Assembly (NCBI GenBank): GCA_025331435.1
Contig: JAIWNI010000058.1
Span: forward strand, 1-64,000
Source of the DNA: Choanephora cucurbitarum
Taxonomy: Eukaryota; Mucoromycota; Mucoromycetes; Mucorales; Choanephoraceae
Reading direction: 5' to 3'
DNA length: 64,000 bases
Within the stretch, counting starts at the first letter, position 1. Each line of letters begins with the position of its first letter. The position numbers and the translations under genes are program-made. The notes under the pieces were generated by a model. The model did not search any database and was not told the origin of the DNA. It saw only the letters and a program-made list of their open reading frames with translations. Shown here in pieces: positions 11,163-24,002 of the stretch.

Positions 11163-12074
11163 ATGAGTGTATCTTTACTCGGTTATGTGGTTACTTTCTT
11201 TGTGTTTCTATCAAACTATGCTCTTACTCTAAGTGCGATTGCGTTTCCCAAATGGTAGAGTGCTTTTTTAGATCGCTTTGTTTTTTGTTTTAAACTTCAG
11301 TTATAGGCTTACGTTTGTCACACCTATTCCATTTTATATGGAAACCAACTATGGTCTCTTCAAACTGTGTAGAAGGTGAGAGAGAGGAAAGTCTCTGGAT
11401 TTACGTCAATTGATCAAACATTAAAAAAAAAAGCATGACTGGAGAATGCCGTCCTTTTCCTTCGTATGATCATGGTGATTGTCAGGAAGGTAAAGTAAAG
11501 TGATAGATCATACAAGCCAAAAAGAACTAAAGAGGTATTTTTGTAGATGGATTCTGTGAATTATGGCAAGTATAGGCATAGATCAGAGTCTTGATCCAGA
11601 AGTTCATTTATTTTCATTTAGGCGTGCTGCTGCTGCTGGTATGATTGTTTCAGCTATCTTGGGTGGATTAACTATCCTTGCACTATTGGCTACCATGTGT
11701 ACTCAAAGACGTAAAAGAGCAAAGGCTTGGGCACCCATATCATTGTGAGTGATAAGAAGGAAGGAAGGAAACACGACTAACTCTCTCTCTCTTTTAAAAA
11801 ACTTATAGTATGTTGGTTGCTTATGGTAAGTTATAGTTAATACAGAAGATGCAAAGTATCTCATGAAACAACAATAGCATTACCACAAATATTGTCCATG
11901 AGTCTGATTGCTTATGTGTTTAATACCAGTGCTACATTCTATATGGGCACACGCTATAATTTTAGCTTTATCTTCTGTATCATCAGTTGGATTCTTAGTG
12001 TCATGATGGCTGTTGTTCTCTCTATGATTGCTATCTTGAGTCCACCTGAATATGCTTATCATCCATTCAATTAA
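11163..12074 (+). CDS. Claudin/Sur7-like four-span membrane protein
   Basis: Seven exons (11163-11254, 11307-11375, 11434-11489, 11547-11565, 11622-11744, 11809-11825, 11878-12074) sum to 573 nt, exactly 190 codons plus stop. Segment 1 is about residues 4-28. An extracellular loop follows with W31, GLF at 47-49, C52 and C59, echoing the claudin/PMP22 signature W...GL(W)...C...C, and has further Cys at 70 and 76. Segment 2 is about 81-103, a basic cytosolic turn (TQRRKRAK) comes next, segment 3 is about 121-143 and segment 4 about 152-178. Exon 4 must end at a GCAAGT donor (GC-AG intron 11566-11621) to keep frame, because the neighbouring GTATAG would break it. Exon 6 is only 17 nt. Sur7/claudin-type proteins sit in plasma-membrane domains; the exact family is an inference. 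Confidence 0.75.
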
Positions 12075-12177
12075 ACTGTTTTTTTATTATTAAGAAGAGA
12101 GAGAGTTGGGATATTGAACTACAGTGTAAAGAAAAAAAAAGAAATGATAAAATACCTGGGATGCCATCAATAAGAAA

Positions 12178-12214
<37 letters not shown>

Positions 12215-12425
12215 TATGTATATAGGAGAAAAAAAAAAGAACACCGATAAGTTATTGCTTGTGTTATGGTAATAGTTGATAAGAAGTGTAATGTAGATTA
12301 AAGCGAGAGGCGAATAATGTAATTGTTATAGAGGTGTATATATAGATATTAAACAATGCTGATATAATGTGAGTGTGAGTGTGTGTATGGGTGTATGTAT
12401 ACAGATGCTTTTTTTTCCTTCTTTT
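12075..12425. repeat. 3' spacer with (TG)n microsatellite
   Basis: A (TG)n run covers about 12180-12210, and a shorter imperfect TG-rich patch sits near 12370-12392. It lies between convergent genes (claudin-like on plus, SUR2 on minus). Simple repeats like this are often length-polymorphic. Confidence 0.8.
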
Positions 12426-13449
12426 TTACTTGGCTGCATTACGTTGTTTGTTCTTCTTTTCAGCCTCTTTCAAAGTCATTTCTGTGCCTAACAGTCTATC
12501 CCAAAAAGTGAAAAAGGGTTGTGAAAAGTTGGTTTTGATACCAAATGATTGATGGTGAATATCATGGCTATTAAAAAAAAGTGATCAATTATCTCATTCT
12601 GTTCTCTTTCGCCATTTTAAACTTACTATTGTACATTATTGCCAAACAAAAACTGCAAAGGATCCCAAGGAAGAGCATATCCACAATGATCATCCACTGT
12701 CTTTAAGGTTGAGAAAGTAAAGAAAATCAAGGTCAATCGAGGCGATAACCTGGCTAATTCAGCAGCAATGGCAGCGCCACATGTATCAAACAAAAAGCCT
12801 TCAAGAGGGTGATTGTATAAGGCACCAAAGGCATAAGGTACATAGAGACGATGATGATGAGAGTGAACATGCTTGTAAAGGAACTTATTGACGTGAAATA
12901 AGCGATGCAAGAAATATTGATGTGCATCCAAAATCGCCCTAAGGAATGTTACCATCAATACTATATATACACGCACAATATATATATATATATATATATA
13001 TATACTTACATGGCTAAAAAGAATTGAAATAAAGGTACAATCACCCACTGTGTAATCTGAGCCAACTGAAATGAAAGCTCAAATCGATTCAAGATAGATA
13101 AAAAGAAACCTGTCCAGACATTCAACTGTCTTTCTTGTGCTAAAGCGTATTCCATAGGATCGACTGGTTTTAAAACTAAAAAGCCCAAGACGCCTTGAAT
13201 AATATGTTGCACAACCACCATAGCCAAGACTCGACTCAGGCTGACTTTGTTACGCTTCTCCATATCTCCCATCGTATGAATACGATATTGTTCAAAGAAT
13301 GGCCATTCTGCCATCATGACTACTTGCCAGAATATAGAATACACCCAATAAGCAACAATAGGCAGCCATACTGCAAGTACTTCGTCAGACCAAGGATTTT
13401 TAAGTGCCTCGAGATTCGTGTCAATATGGTCTCTCAACAAGGCATACAT
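12426..13449 (-). CDS. SUR2: Sphingoid base C4-hydroxylase (Sur2 family)
   Basis: A fatty-acid-hydroxylase-superfamily enzyme of the Sur2 type, which converts dihydrosphingosine or dihydroceramide to the phyto- form in the ER membrane. Three exons (13449-13010, 12938-12627, 12567-12426) sum to 894 nt, 297 codons plus stop. Histidine boxes for the di-iron site are HRLFH, HSHHH and HDIHH. Strong Sur2 signatures surround them: NKFLYKHVHSHHHRL, PYAFGALYNHPLEG, KTVDDHCGYALP and NFSQPFFTFWDRLLGT. The N-terminus has hydrophobic segments and the C-terminus ends in a basic tail (KKNKQRNAAK), fitting ER retention. Intron 1 (12939-13009) holds a (TA)n microsatellite. Confidence 0.93.
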
Positions 13450-16149
13450 TTCTTATATATTGAAGGGAAAGAGAGAAAAGAGAGAGAAAAGAGAGAGAAA
13501 AGAATAAAAAAGAAAAAAAAAAAGATTTTTCTCTATACAAGAAAATAAAAAATACTTGATTGGTAGATGGGAAATATGCTTTTTTTCTGAGATGGTGGTG
13601 CAAACTTGCTCACTTATCCATCAAGGCAAGTGTGTAGCACTTTTTTTTTCTCTCTTTCTCGGACTATCTTGGCTGAGTAATTACATAAGAATAGAGTAAG
13701 CGTTATCACTGTTGATTGTATTCATGTTTAGCTGTCATTTATTTTTTCTCTTTTTTTTTTTATCGATGTCTGTATGAAGTTTTATCCAATCCCGAAAATA
13801 AGGCATACGGCTAAAATGACTCCGAAAAAAACAGATAAATTCATCAGGGCCATTCCTCAAGTTGGGTAGAAGAAAGTAGAAAAAAAAACGGGACTAGTTT
13901 ACTTTTGACTCATAATATTACTCGAGTCAAGTAGATGGATTTACTTCAAGATAGGATTAAAAAAAAAAAGAAAGAGAGAAAGGAAAGAGAGAAAACGGAG
14001 TATGTCTTGTGTTTTCTGTCAATACAGAATTATAAACTGAGATTGAAGAGATTAGTTATTTGAACTTCCTCCTTCCATTTTGGCAAATCAGATTGACTTT
14101 TGAGAAATCCAGCAATTATTAGCTGAGAAGTCGAAATAGACTCCCTGAGCTTTTGGTCTTACTCAATGCTTAGAAGAGTAAGTCCAGGCACACTATGTGT
14201 GATACCTAGAAAGACAAATATATCTTTACATATTTATCTCTGGCTTGCTCAACAAAAGCCCTTCTTCTTTCTTTTTATAAATGATCGACATCACTTGTCA
14301 AGCCATCCAACTCAGTTTCGGAACATGTATATACTGAATAATTAATAAAGGTTTGTTTTGAGCTACTGCTTTTATTTCAAAGAAACAGACTTGTGATTGT
14401 AGACAAACTAACACCAGGATAAACATGATCCTTTTTCTTCCTTAGACAGCTTATAGCTCAAGTGGTGGTAATCTAATTGCTTAAAAGCCTTCTATATACA
14501 TAAACATCTCAATAAGGATGACACAGAAGAAAGCTCCTGAATCTTCGCTTTCCTTCTCAACAAATTTCATCTCTACTGAAACAAAAAAAAAGACACAAAC
14601 GTAAAAGTGTTCTAGAACGCTTAGTTGGTCGTCCTCAAAAACGTTTGTAAGAACGCTTTTGTGTTTTTGTTTCGGTGAGCGCCGAAGTCAGAGTTTGGGT
14701 TGTAGACCATTTGACAAGTCATGGTATAGACATGCACACAAAACGAATTGGTTCCATACCATACGTCTTCTTTTAGCTGAAAAAAAAGTAGTTCTAAAGA
14801 TCACAAAAGTTGCTTAATTGAACAAAAAAGTAATCGCGGTTTACCCAAGCTGCTCTTTTATATCCAGTTTTGAACAGGGCTATTTTTTTTAAAAAGGAAA
14901 GCTTTGTCAAGCTGACATTCCAGGAACCATAAAAGGGCTTTCTTTTTTGTAAGGACTCTCTCGAGAATGCATTGTTTTATATGCTCTTTTCCTAAATTCT
15001 TTATGTGCTTTACTCTCACATTGAGATAGAAATGCCGTTAGTACTATCATCCTTGTTGACGAATTTGCAGTAAATACCAACAGATCAGCCATTGTCTTGA
15101 AGCTCTTTCTGTGCAGGCTTGGTTGATTTATTTTTCGAGGTGTTGGTCAGCAAACCCATTTCTTTCTATGTGTAATCTTCTTGCAATACTCTATAGTTTT
15201 CTGAGAATTCTTTGTCAACAGTACAAGGCTCAACTAAAGAGATTTTGGGCATAATTGAAAAGAAAGGAGAGAGATTGAATTTTCCTATTGTTCCCGCAAA
15301 ATAAGGTTAGGCAGCGCTAAAAGTAATTAGAAGGGAATTCTGGTCAATCAAATTGTGTAGTACGAATTAACATAAAGTCCATCTCTAGACAAGTTGACGA
15401 TAGCACGTTTTTCTTTCCAAGCTTTCCTGGTATCGTAGTAAATGAACACACCATGAATGGGAATAGAAGTGTAATATGAGAAAACTTGCTTCAAATGGTA
15501 CCCCCCCTCCTTTTTTTGTCTTTCTCTTTTTTCCATAAGCTTAACACTTTATAAAAGAGATAACAATTGAAAAGCAAGCATAATGCCTTGTGTTCCTACA
15601 AAATTGCTATCCACTATGGATAAAGTTTAGTCTAATTTTGTTTGAATCTCTTTCTACCGATTTCATAATTTGAAATATCAAGTGGCAATGTAGATAGTTT
15701 CGCCTTCTTGTTTTCTTCTTTAGTCTTGAACAGTGATTACTCTGCAAAAATAAGTGTGGTAGCTCTTGCATGATGTGCTGAAAAGCTGTAGAGAGTAAAC
15801 GTTCTGCATGTATGCGCTCCTGAGCTATTCATGGAAACAAATAGCATCCATGTTGATGAGGATTCTGAAAGATAAATTGTATTGATAACGTCTTGTTTGT
15901 ATATCGATAGGGAATATCTGAAAATACAAATCGCAGACAACAATAGAGTAGAACCTTATAGCCAAGTTAGTTATCATCAGCAAAGTCCTTTAGTCTTAAA
16001 GCAGTTTCCCTTTGTTCAGTATTCAACTACCGAATCAACGAAACTCAGCTGGAAAAAACAGGAAGTTGAGGGCATGAACATAGAAAACCACACATGAATA
16101 ACCTATTTTTACCCTTACTTCGTTTTCTTTCTCTTTTTATTCTTGTACT
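13450..16149. other. Gene-poor region with one fold-back candidate
   Basis: About 2.7 kb without a convincing gene. Poly-A/T and GA-rich tracts occur just upstream of SUR2. An imperfect fold-back lies at about 14575-14677 (arms ACTGAAACAAAAA and TTTTTGTTTCGGT). The segment GRPQKRL inside it resembles Tc1 linker sequence but nothing else supports a transposase. Short ORFs elsewhere look random. Confidence 0.4.
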
Positions 16150-17740
16150 ATGTTTATGGATTACGATACAATAGACTATTACTTTGATGACATTGAGAGT
16201 TTTTATGCAGGTACTTTAAAGCCATAGAGATCCAAGTCGAGATGCTCAATCTCTCCATTTATAAAGAACTCGATGAAGTGTTGAATCATCCTTATTCAAC
16301 TGAACAAGACGTTCAAAGAATTACAACACAGTATGTCAAGTTTCTTGTTCGGTATCAAAGTACATGTAAAGCATAAAGCGAGACTCTATATGTGTGCTAA
16401 TATCTGTATAGAGGACTTTTTGACATCACCTATCGAATTTGCTCAAGCAGCCTATAAACTGATCGACTCAAAACTCTGCCTCGACTTTAGTACGGTTGTG
16501 TTAGCTCATATACTTAACCACCACGTACTCGAGTCTCAAGACAGTACTGAGCTCCTTGTCTCCTATTCTCTCCTGCTTTATGCAGGTAAAGATGAACCAA
16601 GATGGCTGGACTTTATCTTACTCGAATCCATCCAGAAAAAGAGAAATAGAGTATTCTGCAAGATCATGACTGAATTTCGACTTGGATTTTATGATTCATT
16701 CAAGCTTTTGAGTGCTGCCTTTAGTCTATTGTTTGAAATGTGCAAATTAGCCAAATTAGATCAAGAAGATTTAGGTAAAGACAGGAGAAAAAAAAAGAGA
16801 GAGAGGATGACTTATGCTATATTGGCCATAGACTTAATCAATGGATCCATGGTGAATCAATGGCTAGATTTAGTAGAGGAGACAAGAGGAGATGCACAAG
16901 AGTCATTTAATTATGATGTCATTCGAATTATCCTTGTGTTAAACGAACAGTATATGATGTCTGGTATAAATCAAAACTTGGTGTTGGATATGTTACAGCA
17001 AAGGATAGGTACTTCAGATACACTAAGTGCCAATTTGATATTCATGCTAAATCGATCGAGTAAGTACAACGACGGCTGGATATGGCCTCTTTCTTAGAAA
17101 GAAATGACTGATGTCTTTATAACATGACTTAGATGATGCTTGTGTGCAACTGTTGATTTTAAAACTTCTTTATGGCATTTTCACAAGACCTGTACTTTAT
17201 GAGTACTTTTATACCAATGACCTCTATGTTTTAGTAGACATCACATTAAGAGAGTTGTGTAACTTAGGTGATACCAAAGAATCTCAAAATGTAAAGAAAA
17301 AAGAAAAGAAAAAAGAGAGATTGTTTTGATTGATGTCTACTTATTAGTTACGAGATGCTTACTTGCGTGTGTTTGAACCGTTACTGGAAAACACACAACT
17401 TCGTGCACAACCCTATAAAAAGCAAGAGACCTATAAAGTCTTGGTCAGTCTGTTGAATCCAATCATGGGCAAAAAAGTCAATTCGACCACAAAACGCCTT
17501 GTCAGACGCATCATTGAAAATTGGTGGGAAAAGATATGTGGTGGTAGCCTCCCACCCTATTTCAACAATCAGACTAGTTCGCCTAATCTGCTGAACACAA
17601 CCGCCTTGTCCTCCTCTTCTTCGTGTTCTTCAGGACCTACTACACCACCCGACACTATAAATCTAGTAGATCATGCCGTTGTGACAAGAAAGGAAGTTCA
17701 TAAAAAACTACAAGAGCAAGAAAGCAACAGGTTGCTTTGA
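16150..17740 (+). CDS. LDB17: Ldb17/Dip1/SPIN90-like Arp2/3 activator
   Basis: Leucine-rich SPIN90/Ldb17 (WDS) family protein. In yeasts these proteins act at cortical actin patches, where they switch on Arp2/3 to make the first unbranched filaments for endocytosis. Six exons (16150-16210, 16267-16359, 16412-16774, 16832-17059, 17133-17290, 17348-17740) sum to 1296 nt, 431 codons plus stop. The N-terminus is acidic and aromatic (MDYDTIDYYFDDIESFYA). The armadillo-like core carries the family's best-conserved block: YEYFYTNDLYVLVDI, LRELCNLGD, then LRDAYLRVFEPLLENTQLR. The C-terminus is Ser/Thr/Pro-rich and likely disordered. The first intron uses an AAAG acceptor at 16266; a tempting 17-nt alternative is too short to splice. 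Confidence 0.87.
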
Positions 17741-18459
17741 TCATTTAGAAAAATAGAATACTACATCTCGCTTTACTACATTAACATAGATTGGTTTTTA
17801 GCATAGAATAAAACTGCACTTGTTGTGTAGATCAAGTTAAATTTTGATCTGTTTGGAATTCAAACTCCACTGACTGCCTTTTAAATCGGAAATCGTCTTT
17901 AAGGAAATTCATTTCATTGTTCTCGCCTAGAAAAGAAAACAAGTGTCTCGCAATTCTGTGTAAACCAAAAAAAAGACTTGAATAAAGACAATACAAGTCA
18001 TAGAGTGTGATGCTAACGAGATTTCACTTACTATGACTTACAGTAAGGATTTTTTTCTCGAAAATTAGAGGATGTTATATCTTCTACTTCTCAAACATAC
18101 AGTCGTTACCTATTCTTACTCAAGATTCTGTAGGATTCACCTTTAATCTCTCTAATCTTATCGTTCTTTTCTCTAGCCCTTTCAGGTGCCTGACAAACAG
18201 CTTCATGCGCTCTTATTTATACAACTTTACATCTGAATGCAAAGTTCTGAGATCTTTATAAACAGTTGATTTTCATTAGACTGTTTCAATGCTCCCAAGC
18301 GATTTGATCTTGTTACTCTATTGTTCATCTTCAACTATGCATAGAGCCCAAAAAAATGATTTGAACAAGAAGTTGAAATCCAGTGTAACACAATTCAAAC
18401 ACAGTAACTGAATAAAAAAAACAGACAGAGAAAAAAAAAAGACAGTTCATTTATCTACT
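17741..18459. other. Intergenic, nothing recognised
   Basis: AT-rich spacer between two plus-strand genes with no coding or RNA signal seen. Poly-A tracts lie just ahead of the DIM1 start. Confidence 0.5.
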
Positions 18460-19625
<1,166 letters not shown>

Positions 19626-20307
19626 TTCTTATGCATATATCATTTTCGTTTCCTTTTTGTTTTATATAAAGACTAGAGCGGCCGTTTAGTGCCCCCAAAA
19701 AGAAAATACTTATTCAGCACACACTTCAGGGATATTGTATTTGCATCTCTCGCTAATGATATCAGCTATCTTCTTTGTTCGACTACTGTCTATTAACTAT
19801 ACCAAATAAAATGTGGTTGGAGGTGGGCACGATGAGAGGAAGTCAAAGAAGAGCAGTTCCTCTTAGCAGCTTGCTGATGATATTGTCTTGTAGAACACCT
19901 GTTTATTAGTTCATTCTTACCCTTTAAAAAACATCTGTTCGTAACGTAAAAAAGAGAAGAAGTTCTTTCTGGACACCAAAAGTTGATCTCATCTGATGCG
20001 ATAAATGGCGAGTAGAATCTTCATAACCAATCAATGATCCAGAGTAAAACTCGATGACAAGTTGTCCTGACTTTACAAAGATGATCCAATCTTTCTCCCT
20101 CTAAACGTTCTGCCTCCTTCTTCTGGCATGGTAGATCAAGGACATGAATAGAGATTTAATAGCTCATAGATGAAAAAGAGATCAACTTCATGATTTAAGT
20201 TGATCACTGCAAAAACAAAGCCAAACAACAACAACAACAATGACTAGCCTAAGCCTGTTCTCAACAAATCAACTTTATCCAGAAAAGAGACATCTTTAGA
20301 GTTTAAT
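19626..20307. other. Spacer between convergent genes
   Basis: No coding signal. It holds the 3' flanks of DIM1 (plus) and the IRG-like gene (minus). An (AAC)n stretch occurs near 20224-20240. Confidence 0.5.
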
Positions 20308-21666
20308 TCAGTTACTTGATAGACTACTTGTCTTCTTTTTCTTTCTTTTCTCCTCTAATTTGGCTTGTTTCTCAAAATAACGTCGTTTGAACATGACACC
20401 CTCAATCAGGGCTGTCATAAATCGTTCTTCATCTATCAGCTGAATGGATTTTCTAGCCTCCTTCTTGTTGATCGTGGCTACAAACAATCTGAGTGAATGA
20501 GAAGAGACGATGAATAGTTTTTTCGTATTGAGTTGATGTTGGCGTAACTGCGTAAAGACCGAATCCTTCACCTGGTGTATATGAGATTGACTTATCTTTA
20601 CTAACAAATAACACTACTTACTTCAACTACTAATTCACCTACAGCAGTAGCCCATTGATAGGTATCGTTTTCTTCATATCGTTTCATTTTACTATCAATA
20701 GCCTAAAGTATAAGACGTTGGTATCCATTTCAAACAGCATTCAACTGAACTTACTTGATCTGCTTTACTTCGCACAAACAAGACGGGGATACGATGCTCT
20801 TTTGCTTTGAGTGCTATATTGATATCATCTTGCATAAGTCTAAACAATACTCAAGACAATGAGAGATTCAGATAAGCAACACAATTCTCTTGCGTTTACC
20901 TGTTTCCCAATACAATCACCAACAGATCAAATGCACAAAGAAAGTTGTCTTCAAAATAAGTTTCTCTTGGATGACTCTTAGTACCTACACCAGGCATATC
21001 CCAAATCACCATGGAAGTTAAATCAGGATGTTGAAAGGCCTTTGGTTTACTTGTCGTCTCTACTTCACCTACTTTAGAAGCTTCTGGATGTGTATCCTTG
21101 TAACCGCGTAAAGCATTGACGATGGAACTCTATAAACCATACTATTTTAGACATTGGATTACAAATATTGATTTCTCCCTACCTTGCCTGTGCCTGATGA
21201 TCCTACGACGGCTATATTATAAAAAAGAGTAGGGTTTAAATGGATCTGTTGTTGAGCCTGATGGAGGATATCGGTAGGAACAGGTAAAGGCAATGTTGGC
21301 TTATCCTTAAAGTTGATACGAATGGCACCCCAAATAGCCATGAAAGGAGCTAATGGCCCTAATATATACATCTCTCTCTCTTTTTAATAAAATCAGTGCT
21401 ATTTTTATACAAGTCCATGCTATCTATTTACATCCAATGACACCCAACAAGCCTCCAATAGCACCATCAATCATACGAAAACCAGTGATATCTGAATCAT
21501 GAAAAGTATAGGCGTTTAAGACAGGATAGGCGATGATAATGACAGGTACAGCTAAGGTAGACACAGTGGCTTTTGTGAATTTATTGGAAATGTCTTCATA
21601 TTCATTTGTGATTGAATTCCTTTGAAAAAAGGAAAGTGAATGAGGTGAAGATGTTGCCTGTCCCAT
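20308..21666 (-). CDS. IRG-like GTPase with N-terminal myristoylation-type motif
   Basis: A P-loop GTPase resembling the immunity-related GTPases (IRG/IIGP). Six exons (21666-21432, 21358-21183, 21129-20900, 20839-20755, 20702-20622, 20571-20308) sum to 1071 nt, 356 codons plus stop. The intron 21359-21431 joins what otherwise look like two genes (80 aa plus a GTPase start at 21371). The N-terminus MGQATSS fits an N-myristoylation site, followed by two hydrophobic stretches (about residues 35-52 and 68-92). GTPase motifs: P-loop GSSGTGKSS (131-139), G3 WDMPGVGT, G4 RSKAD (237-241). Downstream are a helical C-terminal region and a Lys-rich tail. Mammalian IRGs act on vacuole membranes in cell-autonomous immunity; a fungal role is unknown. 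Membrane attachment is inferred from sequence. Confidence 0.82.
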
Positions 21667-21745
21667 TTTTTTTTGTTAATACAGAAGAAAGAGATAAAGA
21701 AAACTCTTTCTCTCAGCAACTTTATTTTATTTACACATGATGCCT

Positions 21746-22225
21746 CTATTTTTGGATGGTTGTTTTCTTTTCAAATTCTTTCAGTTGTACACTTGAATCT
21801 TCTATTTTAGGCATGATAATCCCAATAAATCCAATATCCATATGATCGCGTATTAAAGATGAAATATCGTCTGTTTGGTATTTAACATTCAATTCAAGTA
21901 ATTTGCCTTCCATCTCGGCTCTGACATGACCAATCACCTTGCCTTCTTGCATCAGATCACAGAGAATAGTGTCCTTCTTCACCTTTTGGCCAACCAAGTC
22001 AGTGTGGAGAGAGACTTGATCAATACCGGCTGGGGGATTGGTCATGCCAAGGACACAGATCTTGTTGGGAGATTGACGAACATAGACATCAGTTGCAAGA
22101 TCGTCGTTGACTTGTTTTGTGTAGAGCTCATAGTAGCGACTTAAATAGGCTGTAGGATCTTGTTGCCAAGCGGCTGTGGTCTCCAAGTAGTGCTTAGAAT
22201 CGTAATCTGCTATTTGATCAGCCAT
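21746..22225 (-). CDS. Abitram (FAM206A/Simiate)-like protein
   Basis: Intronless 160-codon gene. The start at 22225 (MADQIADYDSKHYLE) is preferred over an in-frame Met 25 codons upstream that lies in poly-T-derived sequence. It follows the Abitram pattern: YLSRYYELYTKQV, then QSPNKICVLGMTNPP, an OB/barrel-like middle (GQKVKKDTILCDL) and a closing GFIGIIMPKIED. The barrel also superficially resembles lipoyl or H-protein folds, but no lipoyl-lysine motif is present. Animal Abitram is a small actin-binding nuclear modulator; the fungal role is not known. It is head-to-tail with the IRG-like gene, 79 nt upstream of its start. Confidence 0.68.
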   Translation of the reverse strand: MADQIADYDSKHYLETTAAWQQDPTAYLSRYYELYTKQVNDDLATDVYVRQSPNKICVLGMTNPPAGIDQVSLHTDLVGQKVKKDTILCDLMQEGKVIGHVRAEMEGKLLELNVKYQTDDISSLIRDHMDIGFIGIIMPKIEDSSVQLKEFEKKTTIQK

Positions 22226-22300
22226 GTTGAAAAAAATAAAAGGGTGAAGTTTTTTTTTTTTTTCAAAGGGCTGTAAACCAATATAATTTTTTTTAAACAA

Positions 22301-23530
22301 AGATGATTATGCAAATCAAACTTCTTCTCTAAGTCGTTAAGCAATAGTTCTTCTTTCTAAAAAAAAAAAAAAAAAAAAAGAGGAGTAGATTGGGGCTAAG
22401 AGGACCAAAGCCATTATTATGCCAAAAGAGAAATGAATTTACTTTCAATTCTCTTGCAAAAAAAAAATGAGTCTTCCCCCTTTGCCTCTTCTGACTAAGA
22501 AGTAAAGGCCTAAGATCAAAGTGATACCATTCCTTACTGAGATAGATGAAGAATAGACTATTCCTCATGACTCACATAGACTATGAGACAATATACACAA
22601 AACCTCATTCTCATTGTTTTCTAGACAGAACAATTTCAATTGTTTAGATTACAAGATGTGAGAGAATTGCATACGCTTTGCACATAGTGTCTTATTTGAA
22701 GATATTAAAGAAGGAGGGAAAGAGCATGACTCAAAGGTTTTTTCTGAAACCTTCTTCTTTGCCTTTAAATCCCTATATATCAAGTGGTTTATTCTTTCCT
22801 CTCCACAGAAATCAGATTTCTCCCCCCACAAAAACGATCTTGTTCAATTTGAATATGCGACTACCTCTAACAGAAAAACCGTTTGCCAAGTCTTTCTTTC
22901 CCTCCAAAAAAAAGAACCAAATCAAATCTAACAATTACCTCACTTCTAAAGAAATAAGCCTATGTTAAACAGACTTAGTAAAGCACTTGATCATAGAATA
23001 CAGGTGTACCAATAAGAACACATAATGCAAGCAAGGTTACTGTCCTACCTTCATCACTTTATGCTAAAAAGGTAGTTGCCATCAATAAAAAAAAAAACGA
23101 TGTCATTATTTGGTTCCTTTGTTATGAAAGATAGAGTTCAATCTCAGGACACCAATTATAGTAAGTATGAGTTCATTCAGTGTCTATTTTTCCCTTTTTT
23201 CGAAACCAGGTACAGTCAAACCCTAAAGTAGATTGTGTTGGAATATAAATAGATCTCTAATGCTACACATGATGAACATACCACTGTACGCTTCAAAGTG
23301 TCTACATTTTCTCTTTAAAAAAAATCTATCATCATATAGGTAAATACAAAAGAAGAAAAGAGAGACAATGTCGTCCTAGACTACTTTGGTCACTCAAAGA
23401 TAGTGTATGACAATGACATCACGAAATGATGTGTAAAGATGATTTCATATGTCAAATAGAAAAAAGTATAAATACAAGACAAGAGAAGATCAATCAGACT
23501 TCATTATCATAACAAACAAATATATTAAAA
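22301..23530. other. Intergenic, promoter region of the CsbD-like gene
   Basis: A poly-A tract (about 22360-22379) and several A/T runs. No coding signal. The last 100 nt contain AAGTATAAATACAAGAC (about 23465), a plausible TATA box about 65 nt before the CsbD-like start. Confidence 0.5.
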
Positions 23531-23824
23531 ATGGACTCCCCCTCAAGAACTGATGCTAAGAAGGACCAATTCGTTGGTGATGTCAAGCAAAACGTAGGTA
23601 GCGCTGTTGGTAACGAATCCTTGGAATCTAAGGGTCAAGCTCAAAACGCTGCTGGTCACGGTCAAGAAACTGCTGCTACTTTGACTGATTATGTCAAGGG
23701 TACTGCTGACCAAGTTGCTGGTGCTGTTAAGGGTGCCTACAACTCTCTTACTGGTAACACTACCTCTGAAGCTGGTAACAAGGTACAAGAAAAGAAGGGT
23801 GAAGCTCAAAAGAACCTCGCTTAA
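23531..23824 (+). CDS. CsbD-like stress-response protein
   Basis: Intronless 97-codon protein of the CsbD/YjbJ type (fungal members include mismatch/cruciform DNA-binding Hmp1-like proteins). It is hydrophilic with the repeated amphipathic pattern of the family: KDQFVGDVKQNVGSAVGN, then SKGQAQNAAG, then KGTADQVAGAVKGAYNSLTGN and KVQEKKGEAQKN. Codon use is strongly skewed to GCT, GGT, AAG and CAA, unlike its neighbours, which suggests high expression. A TATA-like TATAAATA lies upstream. Bacterial relatives are general-stress proteins; here a stress role is inferred. Confidence 0.88.
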   Translation: MDSPSRTDAKKDQFVGDVKQNVGSAVGNESLESKGQAQNAAGHGQETAATLTDYVKGTADQVAGAVKGAYNSLTGNTTSEAGNKVQEKKGEAQKNLA

Positions 23825-24002
23825 ATTAAATCACAAAAGATACCTTATTTGTATATTTTTGTAAATAAAGCCTATTGTAAAGCCTATATTTCTTAAAAAA
23901 AAATTCTAAGTTTAATATATATATATATACATCTTCATAGTGATGAATGAGCATATATTACATTGTCTGATACATAAAGGTGAGTGTGAGATTATATAGA
24001 TG

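Noticed and set aside
13195..13548. 117-aa plus-strand ORF
   Set aside because: Antisense shadow of the SUR2 exon plus a GA-rich tract.
16211..16227. 17-nt intron GTACTTTAAAGCCATAG in the Ldb17 gene
   Set aside because: Too short to be spliced. The 56-nt alternative (16211-16266) keeps the same frame.
21159..21371. Separate gene start at 21371 (MYILGPLAPFMAIWG)
   Set aside because: A phase-1 GT-AG intron ending at 21359 joins it to the MGQATSS ORF and gives an exact 356-codon gene.
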